Origin: Scortum barcoo
Taxonomy: Eukaryota; Chordata; Actinopteri; Centrarchiformes; Terapontidae
Length of the DNA: 64,000 bases
Direction: 5' to 3'
Assembly: GCA_023238725.1 (NCBI GenBank)
Contig: CM041547.1
Span: forward strand, 20,097,144 to 20,161,143
A model generated the notes under the pieces. That model was not told the DNA's origin. It saw only the letters and a program-made list of their open reading frames with translations, and searched no databases. This document shows, piece after piece, positions 26,281-37,418 of the stretch (its first letter is position 1; every line of letters starts with the position of its first letter). A program made the position numbers and the translations under genes.

Positions 26281-26890
26281 ACAAGTATTATCATCCTTAA
26301 CTAAAAGTACCAATGCCATAAAGTACTTCATACGAGCAAAGGGGTATGGACTCCTATTATAAATCCTATTTATTAAGTAAAAGTACAGAGGTGTTGTCAG
26401 CAACCTCAGAGTATGAAAAGTACTCAGTGTGCTGGAAAATGGCCCTCTGACTGATACTTCATAATGACATGATGCATCAAAGCACACAGTATGAAACATT
26501 TTTCTGTTGTAGCTGATGGACATTATTTTAACTACTTTATATACAGTTTGGTAGTTGAGTCAAGTGGCCCCCACCCTCTAGGGGATCATAGGATAAACCC
26601 AAGGGTGGTGAGATGCTTAATAGGTTAGGAATGAAGAAGTTCTGCAGCTCATGTAGAATTTTTGGGCTTTTCGCTGATCTTTTTTTGTGAATACTGGATA
26701 AATATTTCAAGATTCTGAAAGCTTGAAAAATATTTGTCAAAATGAACCACATGAAAGGTTTAGAGGGGAGATGTCTCTTTGGTGGACCTGTGAACACCTC
26801 ACAGATGTCTGAGATGTGATGAGAGTCCCCTGCTGATACTGCTGTTTTGTCAGGTGTCACAAGGCAAAGATGGTTTGGCACCACAGGGTT
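26281..26890. repeat. Old dispersed repeat upstream of usp43
   Basis: The first half carries ACTAAAAGTACCAATGCCAT, AAGTAAAAGTACAGAG, GGCCCTCTGACTGATACTTC and ACTACTTTATATACAGTTTG. The second half carries AGGGGATCATAGGATAAACC, GTGGTGAGATGCTTAATAGG, and AGGGGAGATGTCTCTTTGG with GATGTCTGAGATGTGATGAG. I recognise these word patterns as common interspersed sequences in fish genomes. The call rests on that recognition and not on a second copy within this window. Confidence 0.45.
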
Positions 26891-29887
26891 AACGTTTCAA
26901 AAAAACACCAAAAGATCTTAATCTAAAAAGTTAACTCTACGTCTGCTTTCCACACATCAGTGGGATGAATGATGTACTCTAGCTGCAAAACTTTTGAGAC
27001 ACTTTAACAAAAGGTTATGTTAATGTTCTGATAGATCACTGCCATTTCACACACCATATATCATCTGGAATAGCCTGTGTTATTAGAGAATAAATAAATA
27101 AATTGACAGGCTGCGCTTGCATGCTTCAGCGCTTTTTACAGGAATTCCCCCTTATTCTCATGTTACCTTCAGCACAACTCAAAATCTGTTTTACGCTCTA
27201 TGATTCTTTTGACAGCATACATTATTTCCCATGTGAAGACGACATAAAATCCAACTGAAATTGAAAATCCAGTTCTAATAAGAGAGACATCAGGACACCT
27301 GTCAGGAGGCTCCATGATCCAACGCTTGTTGTCAGTCTTCACTACGGATTCAGTGAGTTTTTTCCTTTTCTGTTTTGACTTCTCTGCTCGCTTGCTGACT
27401 GGTTTCAAGGACTCTCAATCCCAACCCAGGGTGTTCATGTGTTACTGTGGACCCACATTTTTTTTTTTACATGAATTGAGCTACTCCACAATCTTAACAC
27501 ATACCCACTGGCAACTGCAGAAGTACTGCCTGGAGCACAAGTATCTAGATAGTGCAGGTCTAATATACTGACTTCTGCCAATTCAGAATAATAAAGAGAG
27601 AAAGAGAGAATATCTTGTGTGAATGTGTGAATGTGTGTGTGTGTGTGTGTGTGAGTGAGTGACCCCAGAAGCCTGGAGAGGAAATTCATTAGCTAAGCCT
27701 TGAAAGGCATTTATCACAGGTTACAGCATCCTGGATTATTACTATCATTCCTGAGCCATGAAGCAGAGCAGCACTGCTTATCTCCTTTGCTCACTATATT
27801 GATATGTTTAATCACATAGGCTTGTCTTACTAACACTAAAAAACTGCAGATTTATTGCCGCATTGAGCAAAAGCATGATGACTGACTCTCCTCCTCACTG
27901 GTAACGCAATCTGAAGAGTGAGTCTGAGCCAAGTCTCTGCTCAGAACGGGAGCCTCCTACTCCCTTCAGAGTGCGGCTGATAATGGTATGAAGTACCTGT
28001 TGTTGTTGTTGGGGAGCAATTTCAAGAAGAGAGAACTCAAGAATACTTGAGAGCAACAACCATGAGTGCACACAGCAGTAGGCGCTGCGCTCAGATTACT
28101 ACAACTTGGATTTGAAGGCCTTTGAACAAACAAGCAAAGCCTCACTTAAAGCTTCCTTTCCCAGTGTCATCTGCCTCCAAGAGGAGGTGGCAAATAATTC
28201 CTCTCTTTGCACACCATGTACCAAACATACCAACTGCTCATGTTATCCAACACCACAGACGCAAGTAAGTGTAACTTCCATGAAATAGGTTTCACATTTC
28301 ACTGGTTGTGCCAGTGGGGACCAGCAAGTCTTACCCGCTTTACACTTTTGTGATATGTGCAGTACCTGAGGGACAACTGCCAACGCCCTGCATGTAAATA
28401 CCTCCAGCAACACACAAAGACGATGTCACTGTGGTTCAATGACAACCCAACTCTGCCAGGAGAAACTACACTTTAACTCCCCTGATATGTGTTGGGTTGA
28501 CTCTTTGAACTGATCCTCCTCCTCTGTTTAATTCCACATTTTTGTTGAGCCACAACCAAACTAAGTCACAATCAATTAGTTCATGGTGTTTTTCTGTCAG
28601 AGACGTGATGTAACCACCAAAAAGCCACGGACTGGACTATTTCCATCTTTCTACTCTCTGGGACGAGATGAAACATAACTTTTTCTGCAACAATGACCTG
28701 GGGGCACCTCCGAGCTGCTGCCATCTATCACATACAGCAGCGCTGTGCATTTTTGAGAGTTTGTGGCTAAGGAATAATCATCTCTGGGTTTGGCAGGTGT
28801 CTCCTCCTTGTTTTGGACTCCTCTTTCAATTGTTATTTGATGTTATTTTTAGAGCAATTTTGCATTTTTCTTTCCCCAAGTCAGGTACCTGTTAATATTT
28901 CTCTTGCAAAGATGATTTCTCCTGTGGCCACCACCGACACCTAACTCCATATTATGTGTGAATTCCTTGCTAGCTGTGAAAATGGAGGTTCACCATTATA
29001 AACACATACAAAAGAGGATTTTTTCCCCCCTGTATGTGGCCTATATTTTATTGTCTTTGATGTGTGAGTATCTCATACAAAGCACAAGCCTTTGAGTGAA
29101 TGTGGTACCAATAGAAAGTTACAACAATGCAAACAAAGAGAGACGGCAAGGTGTAATTCTTTCAAAGAGCTATGGCACAAATAATTACATTAGTGTTGCT
29201 GTGTCATAGCCTAATAGTTAGGTCATGACATGCCTATAAATGGAGAGGTAATTTGCCTGGGACGCTCTTCCCTGCAAAGAAGGAAATGTCATCCCTAAAG
29301 ATGAAGTAGGCAACAGAGACCATCTGGTCGCCTGAGTCATATATGCCATGTGCTCTGGGAGCAAACACCCCCTTAATGAAAAGAACAATGCACCATGACT
29401 GTCACACTGTCCTGCTATGGCTGCCTTGCTACAGTAAAATATGACCAGAGGCAGGAGCATGCACTGCGCTCATCACTCAGGTTTTGAGAATTTACTACAT
29501 CTAAACTTATATATAATACAGCACAATAAATCTTTAGAACTGATTTATGTTCCGAGCACCTCTCTGTTTCTTTAATAATTTATTGCTTTTTATCTGGGAA
29601 GGTGTAGCGGACAGTGCTGATCGGTGTTATCTAGGACCATCTGACTCTTCACAAAATGCCGACATGGACAGACAGGCTGACGAAACAGCCCGCCCCAGAG
29701 AGAAATCAATACCGCTTCATGTATTTTTACAGCGCTGGCTAAATACGATGTTCTACAAAAGTTTTTCAAGGCCTAACAAGGCGATCGCCTTCATCAGAAC
29801 CAAATTGATTTAACCATTCCTGTGATGTGAACTGGTTTCTACAGAAAAGAAACAGAAGGGGTTGAGTGGGCGAATTCTGGCTTCCAC
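26891..29887. other. Intergenic region, no gene recognised
   Basis: AT-rich, mostly unique sequence between the usp43 promoter side and the cfap52-like exon. If cfap52 were intact its last exons should lie here on the minus strand, but none was seen. It holds a (TG)n microsatellite at 27632-27653 and nothing else I can name. Confidence 0.5.
27632..27653. repeat. (TG)11 microsatellite
   Basis: A perfect TG dinucleotide run followed by GAGTGAGTGA. It is simple-sequence DNA. Confidence 0.9.
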
Positions 29888-30055
29888 CGGGTCCCAGATT
29901 ATGCAGGCCCCATCTGAGCTGGCAATAACACATTCCTTGTCAATGCCTTTAATCTTAATGCGGTTGGCAGAGGCCTTGTGCTTTCTCATGGATTCCAGGA
30001 GCTTGTGAGTCCTGGGCAGGATCTCCCACACACGAGCAAACGCACACACACGCAC
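29888..30055 (-). pseudogene. cfap52: Orphan cfap52 (WDR16) exon, probably a relic
   Basis: On the minus strand, after a TCTGTCCAG acceptor, the open frame reads VRVCAFARVWEILPRTHKLL, then ESMRKHKASANRIKIKG, then IDKECVIASSDGACIIWDP. This matches one WD40 repeat near the C-terminal half of CFAP52, a ciliary axoneme protein (family pattern GEVRVW, KEHK, ECV-AS-DG-CIIWDLV). Its position and strand between ntn1 and usp43 fit the conserved order. Three things suggest decay. There is an 18-bp in-frame insertion splitting VRV from WE. The donor after WDP would be the weak GTGGAA. No neighbouring cfap52 exon was recognised within tens of kilobases, although fish genes are usually compact. The frame runs on to a stop without resembling the protein further. 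It could still be a real exon of a very dispersed gene. Confidence 0.72.
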
Positions 30056-33000
30056 CTGGACAGAGAATATACAGCCATCGGCTTAACGGCACACATGAGG
30101 CAACTGACACAGCTCTCCCTCCAGAGACTGAGGAGCCCAGGCTACGGAGCTATTTCTATTCATGCCCCATTTCATCCACGACCAGTCCTACTTTCACTGT
30201 ATCTGAACTGTTATCAGTTACAGCGGGAAGCTAAATACACACATGCGTCAGGGAAGCAAACCAGCTCACATTTAGCACTGCAGCAGAAATGCACTTTATT
30301 CCAGCAGTCTCACAGGCCTGTAGTCTAATCATGAATATTATTATTATCCTTTTTTTTTGTTGGAATCCCCTGGTGGGTTTATCTCTCCTCCCCTCCCTCA
30401 TTATTCTCCTGCTATCTCAGGTGGTGGCAACAGCAATCCCAAGCTGCGGGTTGTGTGAGCAGGAAGCATCCTCTGTCCCATTCCAGCAGTAAACACATGA
30501 ATTTTCCATCACTGTTAGTCCAAAAAGACTGGCTGCTTACGTGTGTGTATGGATGGATGGAGATTGTTTTCAGGAAGTCACTTTAATTATGAACAAGGCA
30601 TAACATGAATCAGCAGCTGCACGGTGAATGAAGAAGTGAGAGATGGACCTTCAAAATAGGTGTTAAACTCAGAGGGCAGTATCAAAGCTGCTGGTTACTG
30701 CCACCTCCATCTATTAGAAGTAATTAGAATTGTCAATAGTGTATTTGGAAAACACCACAAAAAGACAAATTCATCAACATTTAACTCCCCCATAATTTAA
30801 GGAAATAAGCAGTGAGATGCTTATAAATAGAAGATGTGTTGTATTCCAATAATACACACGCTGGAACTTTAAATAATTTGTTTTATGGCTCCCTCTAGTG
30901 GCTGGTTTTTAATTTTACATGAAACATTTTCCATTTCAAAGAAAGGAGCCAAATGGGACAGAACAACAAATGAGTGTATTAATAGATGATGGTGACACTG
31001 CTGATCACACAGTATGTCTACCCACCGCCACCTGGGACTGTGACCACGCACCTGCTCCTGCAACTGAGCAAAAATACAAAACACATTGTCGCACACTGCA
31101 ACAACAATAAACCACACTGTTCTATAAATGTCATTTTTAATTCAGTAAAGTTTTGTGGGACTGATTGGACTGATTAAAACCATCAGTGAATGAGGTAAAA
31201 ATGAGGGAAAACACTGGTTAATAAAAATCAGTGTGCCACCTAATTGGAGAGCTGAGTCTGATGATGCCAAAGACCAACACTGCCCATCAGAGAGAGCAAC
31301 AAACATCCAGTGCTCTCAACACAACAAGTTCAGCTCCAACAAGTTCAGCTCCTTGGAACCTTTTAATGATGCCAACATGTGAAATTTCATCCTGAGATTG
31401 ATATATGACCAAACTTTTAAAAACTTAGTCCAGAGATGCAACATTATCCATTATCCCGCTCTCACAGCAGATGTTTCAGTTTGTTTTAGTAGGAAATGTG
31501 CAGGTGTTCCTAAAACCCATTAACAGCAGCTCTGTTCTGTTCAAGTGTCCCTTTGACCTGCATAAGCCAATCGATCAGTGGGGAAAATTATCAACAGATT
31601 CACCAATAATGAAAATGGTTTTAGTTGCAGTTAAAACTGTGTCAAAGGCAGAGTCTGCGATTCAGTTACTTGATGCAACAAATGAAAAAAAAGTCTTTTG
31701 TATTGTTGTTGTGGTAATTTTCCTCCTCCTTAAGGATCCTAAACTGAGTTTTCCAACAGGGCAGTTATGCTTTCAAAATACAGTTAAATAAACACTGTAA
31801 GAGTCACTGAACAACACAACTAAAGTCTGGTTTTGAATTCCATAAAAGATTTATTGGCTGGTGATGATAGCTGCTACGATGCTCCCTTTCCAAGTTGGCT
31901 GAACATGAGCTAATCTGCTAAGGGGAAAAAAAGGGGGAGGAAATCCAAGAATGCAGCCGGGACAATGCAAACTCTTCTCAGAAAAATGTGAATCACTGCC
32001 ATGGATGCTTCCACAAAGCACTGAGACTTCACTCATGCTTTATGTTATTTATGAAACATCAAACATCAAACTTTCGTGCACTAATTTTGTACAACTGTAT
32101 GGCACTTTAGCTGTCTTTTTTAAGACCTCACCTTAAGACAATTGAAAATGAGCAGACACAACTGTTGGCCTGATCAGCATTTGTCAACATTGTGCACAGA
32201 TATTATAAAGAAACTCTATCTAACAATTATACAGTGAATACAACCCCTTAAATTCACTCTCAGCAACAAGAAATGCATTACGCTCTGCAATGTGCAGTGT
32301 CACTTTCTAGCCTCAGTGCTTTGACTGTTGAGAAGCCATATTCCTGAGCTGGTGATGAGACTCACAACTGTATAACCTCCTAGATTTGTATAAAATTATA
32401 TTTCACACATACCTCCATCCCTCCTGTCTCTTTCATCAGATGCAGTCTCACAGGCTGCAGGGCTGATGCAGTGTGAACCAGTTAGACAGTATCGTGTCAC
32501 ATCAGCCTCTGAGGCTAGTTTTCAGCTGTCAGAGCAGCTGGGGAGAAGGATGAAGTTTGATACACCTGGCGTGAAGCAGCATATTGGGTACATTTAGCAG
32601 ACTGACATACAGGCTACCTAACTTAAAAAACAAAACCTTCCCCGACTTTTTCGGTTGCCTGTAACAGCCTGTAGGCTGATTCCTATGTAAAGGACTCAGG
32701 ACGGTTCTTTCCTAGAAGACATGACACGTTCACACTGCCAACTCATCACATACGGACGCTCATTTTTCAAAGCAGGCTCTTCTTCTTATAAAGTTACATA
32801 CAGAAACTTTATAAGAGAATGGAAAAAACATTTAAACTGCACAAAATGAAATATATACATTTTTTTTAGGAATTTTTCCCCTGTGAGTTGCAGGTTAAGT
32901 TTATATTTTCAGAACTAGAATCCCGATCTTGGCTAATCTGGTCATGACTCATATATTATGTAACACTGTTTTTTTTAAGGGGGTTACTCACAACATAAAT

Positions 33001-33539
33001 TAGTTACAAACCACTGAACTAAAAGATGATCATTTAGTAACCTGTTAACTGTTGTAAAATTTTTGTAGTAAGGCTTGGTTGTGTGAAACCTTCTCACAAG
33101 ACAACTATAAAGTTACTTCATGTGAGTGCCACCATGAGGTAATTTAGTAGCATTTTAAATATCTAAGAAGTGGATGAAATTTGCTGCCCACACATTTTAC
33201 TGATATTTCTCCATCCAGACCACATTAGATCAGGTACAAAATATTTTGTTCAGCCTAGTTTTTTTTTTTTTAATTCCTTGTCTTAAATTGTATTTATAAT
33301 GCAAGAATAGAAAATAAAAAAAATATCTTGCTTAAGTATGAATACGCAAAAGTTTAGAGCTATGAATTATAACATATATACAAAAAGGCAATTATACAGG
33401 TAACTTAAGAATAACCAAATGCAGATGTGTTTGCAATATTGACAGTTTAAATGCTCGTTTCAAGAATTCAAAACTAGGGTACTACTAGTTCTGTTTAAGT
33501 AAAAGCTACACATCTTTTGACACTTAGCTTACAGTTTTC
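30056..33539. other. Intergenic region, no gene recognised
   Basis: AT-rich sequence upstream of the cfap52-like exon. Earlier cfap52 exons (minus strand) or stx8 exons (plus strand) would be expected here by synteny, but I could not see either. It contains a short direct duplication (AACAAGTTCAGCTCC twice near 31321-31352). Confidence 0.5.
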
Positions 33540-34680
33540 CAATGCAACGTGGACAGGGAAGCAGAGAACATAGACAAAATCTCCAGCTCTGCTGCATTCT
33601 CTGCAATCTCAGTTACCACAAGAGAGATTACCACAGAGTTTGACGAGCTGATGCAGTGTGACGACCTGCTAATGATCAATTAGCAGAATCAACTGCCTTT
33701 TTGGTGAGGACAGATATTCTTCCTCCTGATGTCCCCTGAGCCAGGATAGCAAGATGACTTGCTCAGTGAATTCAAACAAGAGGAACATCTCTTGTTTGAA
33801 TTCACTGAGCAAGGTGGCAGACGCCACTTTCTGTTGTTCCATGATCGAGGATGGCAGGTTGATGAACTGCTCTACTTAGTGTTCCTCCTGTGACTCAGAC
33901 ACCTCAGAGGTGATCACATCATTTGGCCAGAAGGTTGATTAGGACATCACCAAAGTACGCTGCCAAAGCTTCTTGAATCTAGACTGCAGACTAGGATCAT
34001 TCTCCAGACATGGCATCAGTTCAGAGAAGAACAATATCTGTCTCTTCTTCCTCCACCAACGCAGTCATCACTGAGGCCCCAAAACACTTGTCTAACAGGT
34101 GATTGATTGAGACACTCCAGGCCACTGTGGCTGTCAGGACATTGGAGGCCACTGAACCTGTAGCCACTGAGCTCATCAAGACCCCTAAAGATACTCCTCG
34201 CCAATCAGACAGCAGTTGTGGATGTCACACAAGAGGCAACTGGGAACATTGTTCCATCTCAACCCTCTACCAGCTTATTTCCACCAGCTCATCAGGTGGA
34301 TGTGATCCCTCGATCACAGAGCCATATTACATATTATATGTGAAGGCAAGACGAAGAACTCTCAGTAGAAGAGGAGTTTCAGTGGACTGCAGAGAAATAA
34401 GATCCATCCAGTTCCACTCAAAACTCTGGACGAGCCATGAGTCAGGTCCGTCATCATCATCACTGATTTTATGTCTGCAAACACTGAAGAGAGAAAACAT
34501 GGCTCTTGTTGCTCTCAAGAGACACCCTCTACCACCTCCTCCAGTGCACCCGAGGCTGACTCAGAGCGTCTCAGTAAGCAGGAGAATGCTGATGGAAAAA
34601 AAGGAGCAATCATTTCTCCCGCTTCTGCATCAACAAGTGAGGCCACTTTAAAAGGAACACAAGACCAGATCAGATAATAT
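33540..34680 (+). pseudogene. Decayed coding-like stretch, unrecognised (Ser/Thr-rich)
   Basis: Across about 1.1 kb the plus strand reads as protein-like sequence in alternating frames, broken by stops. Examples are ISVTTREITTEFDELMQCDD (about 33600-33663), then SSCDSDTSEVITSFGQKVD followed by a stop. Next are ATVAVRTLEATEPVATELIK (about 34121-34180) and, in another frame at 34471-34677, CCSQETPSTTSSSAPEADS and then SERLSKQENADGKKG, ending at TAA 34675-34677. Composition is Ser/Thr/Glu-rich and differs from the AT-rich flanks. This is what a frameshifted, stop-ridden copy of a low-complexity gene, or of a transposon-encoded protein, would look like. I do not recognise the family. A perfect hairpin lies inside it (33758-33813). 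It could also be chance open frames in moderately GC-rich DNA. Confidence 0.3.
33758..33813. repeat. Perfect 25-bp inverted repeat with 6-nt loop
   Basis: The left arm 33758-33782 starts CTTGCTCAGTGAATTCAAAC and ends AAGAG. The loop GAACAT is 33783-33788. The right arm 33789-33813 is the exact reverse complement (CTCTTGTTTGAATTCACTGA, then GCAAG). All 25 pairs match, so the arms are recent relative to the decayed surroundings. It would fold as a strong DNA or RNA hairpin. Confidence 0.95.
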
Positions 34681-36240
34681 GTCAGATGCACTGAAACACA
34701 GTTTGTTGTTCTTTAAGATTTTATCCCTAATCCAAGAGTTTTGAACTAATCCTTGTATTTCCATTTGTGCACTTCTTTGTCCAGCAGCTTCACGAGTTGT
34801 GAAGTGATGAAGCCCAATTGTTTTTGACTTCACACTGTTGAAAAGTAAATGTTTACTTGTATTTCTGTGCTAACATTTGAGAAGAATGAGAGGACTGAGT
34901 GGCTGTTTCACCGACATACAAAGATACGACCAACTTCAAGTTGTTATCAGGGCAGCTTCAGTAGCTGAAAACTTATCTCGTTCTCCTTAAACGTTTGCAA
35001 CAATTGGCTCAGTGGTTTCTATCTTCAGAATTTTTTTTTTAATTGAAAGAAAAATAGATTAAAAATTAAGAGAAGAAAAATGAATTATTACAGCGCCACC
35101 ATGAGGTCATTTAGTGTCACTTTACAGACCGATTTAAAAGTTTTATCTCTAAAAAAATGTACTTAATTTGATCAGACTGACCTTAGATTCCATGACTTTG
35201 TCCACAAAGTGGACAAGGCACATACTAACAATCTGCACATATTGTCCAACATGTGCATGAGAAAAAACACCACTGAAGTTTGAGTTAACCCACTCCACCA
35301 AGTTTAGAAGCCTGATTTTATATCTTTTCTGTTATCAGAAAAAAAAACTGAGACTGAACATTGTAATGTCATGGTTCTTGTTGGTTCTTGTTAGTTGCTG
35401 TGGTAACTTCGGCTTTGAAAAAGACCACTCAACAACTTCTGCAACTTGAAAAAGACCACTCAACAACTTGCTGTTGAGCTCATATATCTTATAACTATAA
35501 CTTGCAAAAGGCATTCTCTGTTGACACTACAGGCTATACACCGAGCTCAAAATGCTTATCTATAACTTGTAAAGGCAACAAACACTGCTCAAAATGTGAA
35601 ACACGGAGGCAAAACAATGCGAGAGGGAAAAAGCATCTCTTACAAACAGCTAGCCTCTAGCGGATTATAAGTATTAAATAATTTTATAGTGCTCATATTA
35701 CGGATTATAAGTATTAAATAATTTTAAGTGCTAATTTTACAACAGTTGTTCTTTAATGTATTAAGATATTGATCTTGGAATATTGTGAAATTGTTAAGTG
35801 TAGTGTTGGGATAATTTCCTTTGTACACAAATAAAATCAAAGTAAATTTTGACCAGGAACCCGGTCACTTTTGACCAGGAACACAAAAGGTGTTACTTTA
35901 TGTGACTGTTTAAAATTTTTAAATGGTTTCAAAACAAATGTCCTTGGTAACTTTGACCAACCCAAATTAGTCAGTATAAATAAACAGTATTCTATGTTTC
36001 ATCTGATTATTTCTTAAAGTCAAAATAATCCAGAAATTATGTTTTTTAGAACTCAAATTCAAGATGTATGAGCTCAGATCAATGAGGCATACAGGCCATG
36101 AATAACAAATAGAAATTCAAAACTTGTAATGTTCACAAGAACTTAAGTTGATAAAAAAAAAACAACAAATAGTGATAATATATGTATTATTATAGTTTTT
36201 ATGTAATTTTTTAACGGGAAACTAAAATCTTTTAACATGA
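34681..36240. other. AT-rich intergenic region with small tandem duplications
   Basis: No gene is seen. The region has a family-B-like snippet (GCGCCACCATGAGGTCATTT at about 35093) and three separate short tandem duplications between 35414 and 35885, listed below. Poly-T and poly-A runs are common. Confidence 0.6.
35414..35885. repeat. Cluster of three short tandem duplications
   Basis: TTGAAAAAGACCACTCAACA appears at 35415 and again at 35446 (period 31). CGGATTATAAGTATTAAATA appears at 35661 and 35701 (period 40). TTTTGACCAGGAAC appears twice between about 35848 and 35882. The units are unrelated to each other, so these are independent local duplications within less than 500 bp. Confidence 0.85.
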
Positions 36241-36289
36241 ATTGAACAACATGAGGGTTAAAAGAGAAAAATGACCTGTCGCCCCCGTG

Positions 36290-36369
36290 TGACGTCACGT
36301 GTTCAGGGGGAAGCACCTGTTTCTAATCAGCCTGATTTGACACGCACCCAGAGGAAGTCGACATAAAAG
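36290..36369 (+). promoter_or_regulatory. Promoter-like cluster: overlapping CRE and E-box, then TATA-like box
   Basis: A perfect palindromic CRE TGACGTCA (36290-36297) overlaps an E-box CACGTG (36296-36301). Another E-box-like CACCTG lies at 36315-36320. The TATA-like CATAAAAGG sits at 36362-36370, about 65 bp downstream of the CRE. The local GC content is higher than its surroundings. This spacing is typical of a TATA promoter starting transcription near 36395 on the plus strand. It is not upstream of any recognised gene. The splice-site pairs that follow at 37019-37078 and 37404-37418 give it some support. Confidence 0.4.
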
Positions 36370-37018
36370 GTGGGTTATGTTTGCCTAAAATATCTCTGAC
36401 ATTAAGTAGCATTAGGCTATAAGGAGGAAGAGCACAGATAAAAATGATTAAATTAATTCTGTTTACCTGCTTCTTTGCTAGCCCCAGTTAGTCCCTCTCA
36501 TAAATTAGCATGATGCTAATAAACAGGCTGAATCATTAATGTTATTAAAAACACCTGTGCTTTACCTGCCGTGAGTAAAAAAAAAAAAGGGACTATTCAT
36601 CCATAAATTATACTAATTTATCAAACTGTGCTGTAAAAGTTGTTGATTTAGTTGTACTTACAATGAACTGGTGACTCTTGAGCTGCCTGCGAGTGTCAGT
36701 TTGTGTGTTTAGCTTTGATGAACTGACACAGGATCTCTCACTTTGCATGCTGGGATATGAAGTAGGACCCACAAGACCTGCAGGCACACGGTAAGAAATC
36801 AATCAAATTGATTATTCTTTCAATATACTGTACTACTTAATATATAAAGTAATATAATATATATCATATTTTTTTAAATATTGCATGTGGGTACTAAGTG
36901 AAAAAAATTCATTGTTATGCAGTAATTTGAAATAGACATGCTTGCAAGAAACTTCATCTACTTGACTCATAAATAATACTTCAAATATGTTTTATTTGTT
37001 AACTTTTTTTTTTTCCAG

Positions 37019-37078
37019 GGTGGTGTTTGATTTCCGTCCACTTTAAAAAGGCTCCATATAATAGTTGACAAGATGAGG
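37019..37078 (+). other. Candidate exon of an unrecognised plus-strand transcript, containing a start codon
   Basis: A long poly-T tract and CCAG precede 37019. The 60-bp segment ends ATGAGG followed by a near-perfect donor GTGAGT at 37079. It contains an ATG at 37073-37075, so it would supply only the first two codons (Met-Arg). Splice-site quality is high on both sides. A good donor (ACACG|GTAAGA at 36791) lies upstream and could end a 5' untranslated exon. No protein homology is possible for so short a coding part. Confidence 0.35.
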
Positions 37079-37403
37079 GTGAGTTGACATTTAAGATTCA
37101 GAAGTGATGTGGGGAGGAAAGTCCCACAGTCTTGAAAAGAAGTGGACATTAATACATAATCATTGTTTTCTGAAACACTGCTGGATACTTGAGTGATTAC
37201 TGCTGATTTTTTTATTTATTTATCATATCTTTTACTATGATGTTAAAAGAAATCCCCTAGATTAAGACTGAGTTGCAACCCACAGCAGCTATTAAATAGA
37301 AACTGACACATGTGACACATTTACGTTTTAATTGGATGTTTGTCATGCAGTTTATATTCATTTAAACTGATTGAACAATGGCCAAAGAAAATCTTCATTC
37401 CAG

Positions 37404-37418
37404 GACAAAAAGATCGTG
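37404..37418 (+). other. Candidate 15-bp micro-exon of the same transcript
   Basis: TTCATTCCAG precedes the 15 bp GACAAAAAGATCGTG, which is followed at once by the consensus donor GTAAGT. It is in phase 0 with the ATG of the preceding candidate exon and would add DKKIV, giving MRDKKIV. Micro-exons of this kind at the 5' end of a coding sequence are known for troponin I and troponin T genes. A chance occurrence cannot be excluded. Confidence 0.3.

Noticed and set aside
30289..30492. Plus-strand hydrophobic 67-residue frame, considered as a possible stx8 C-terminal anchor
   Set aside because: There is no SNARE helix sequence before the hydrophobic run and no syntaxin-8-like residues.
36443..36490. 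Short signal-peptide-like frame MIKLILFTCFFASPS after the candidate promoter
   Set aside because: Only 15 codons before a stop, with no good donor inside it. It is probably chance in AT-rich DNA.
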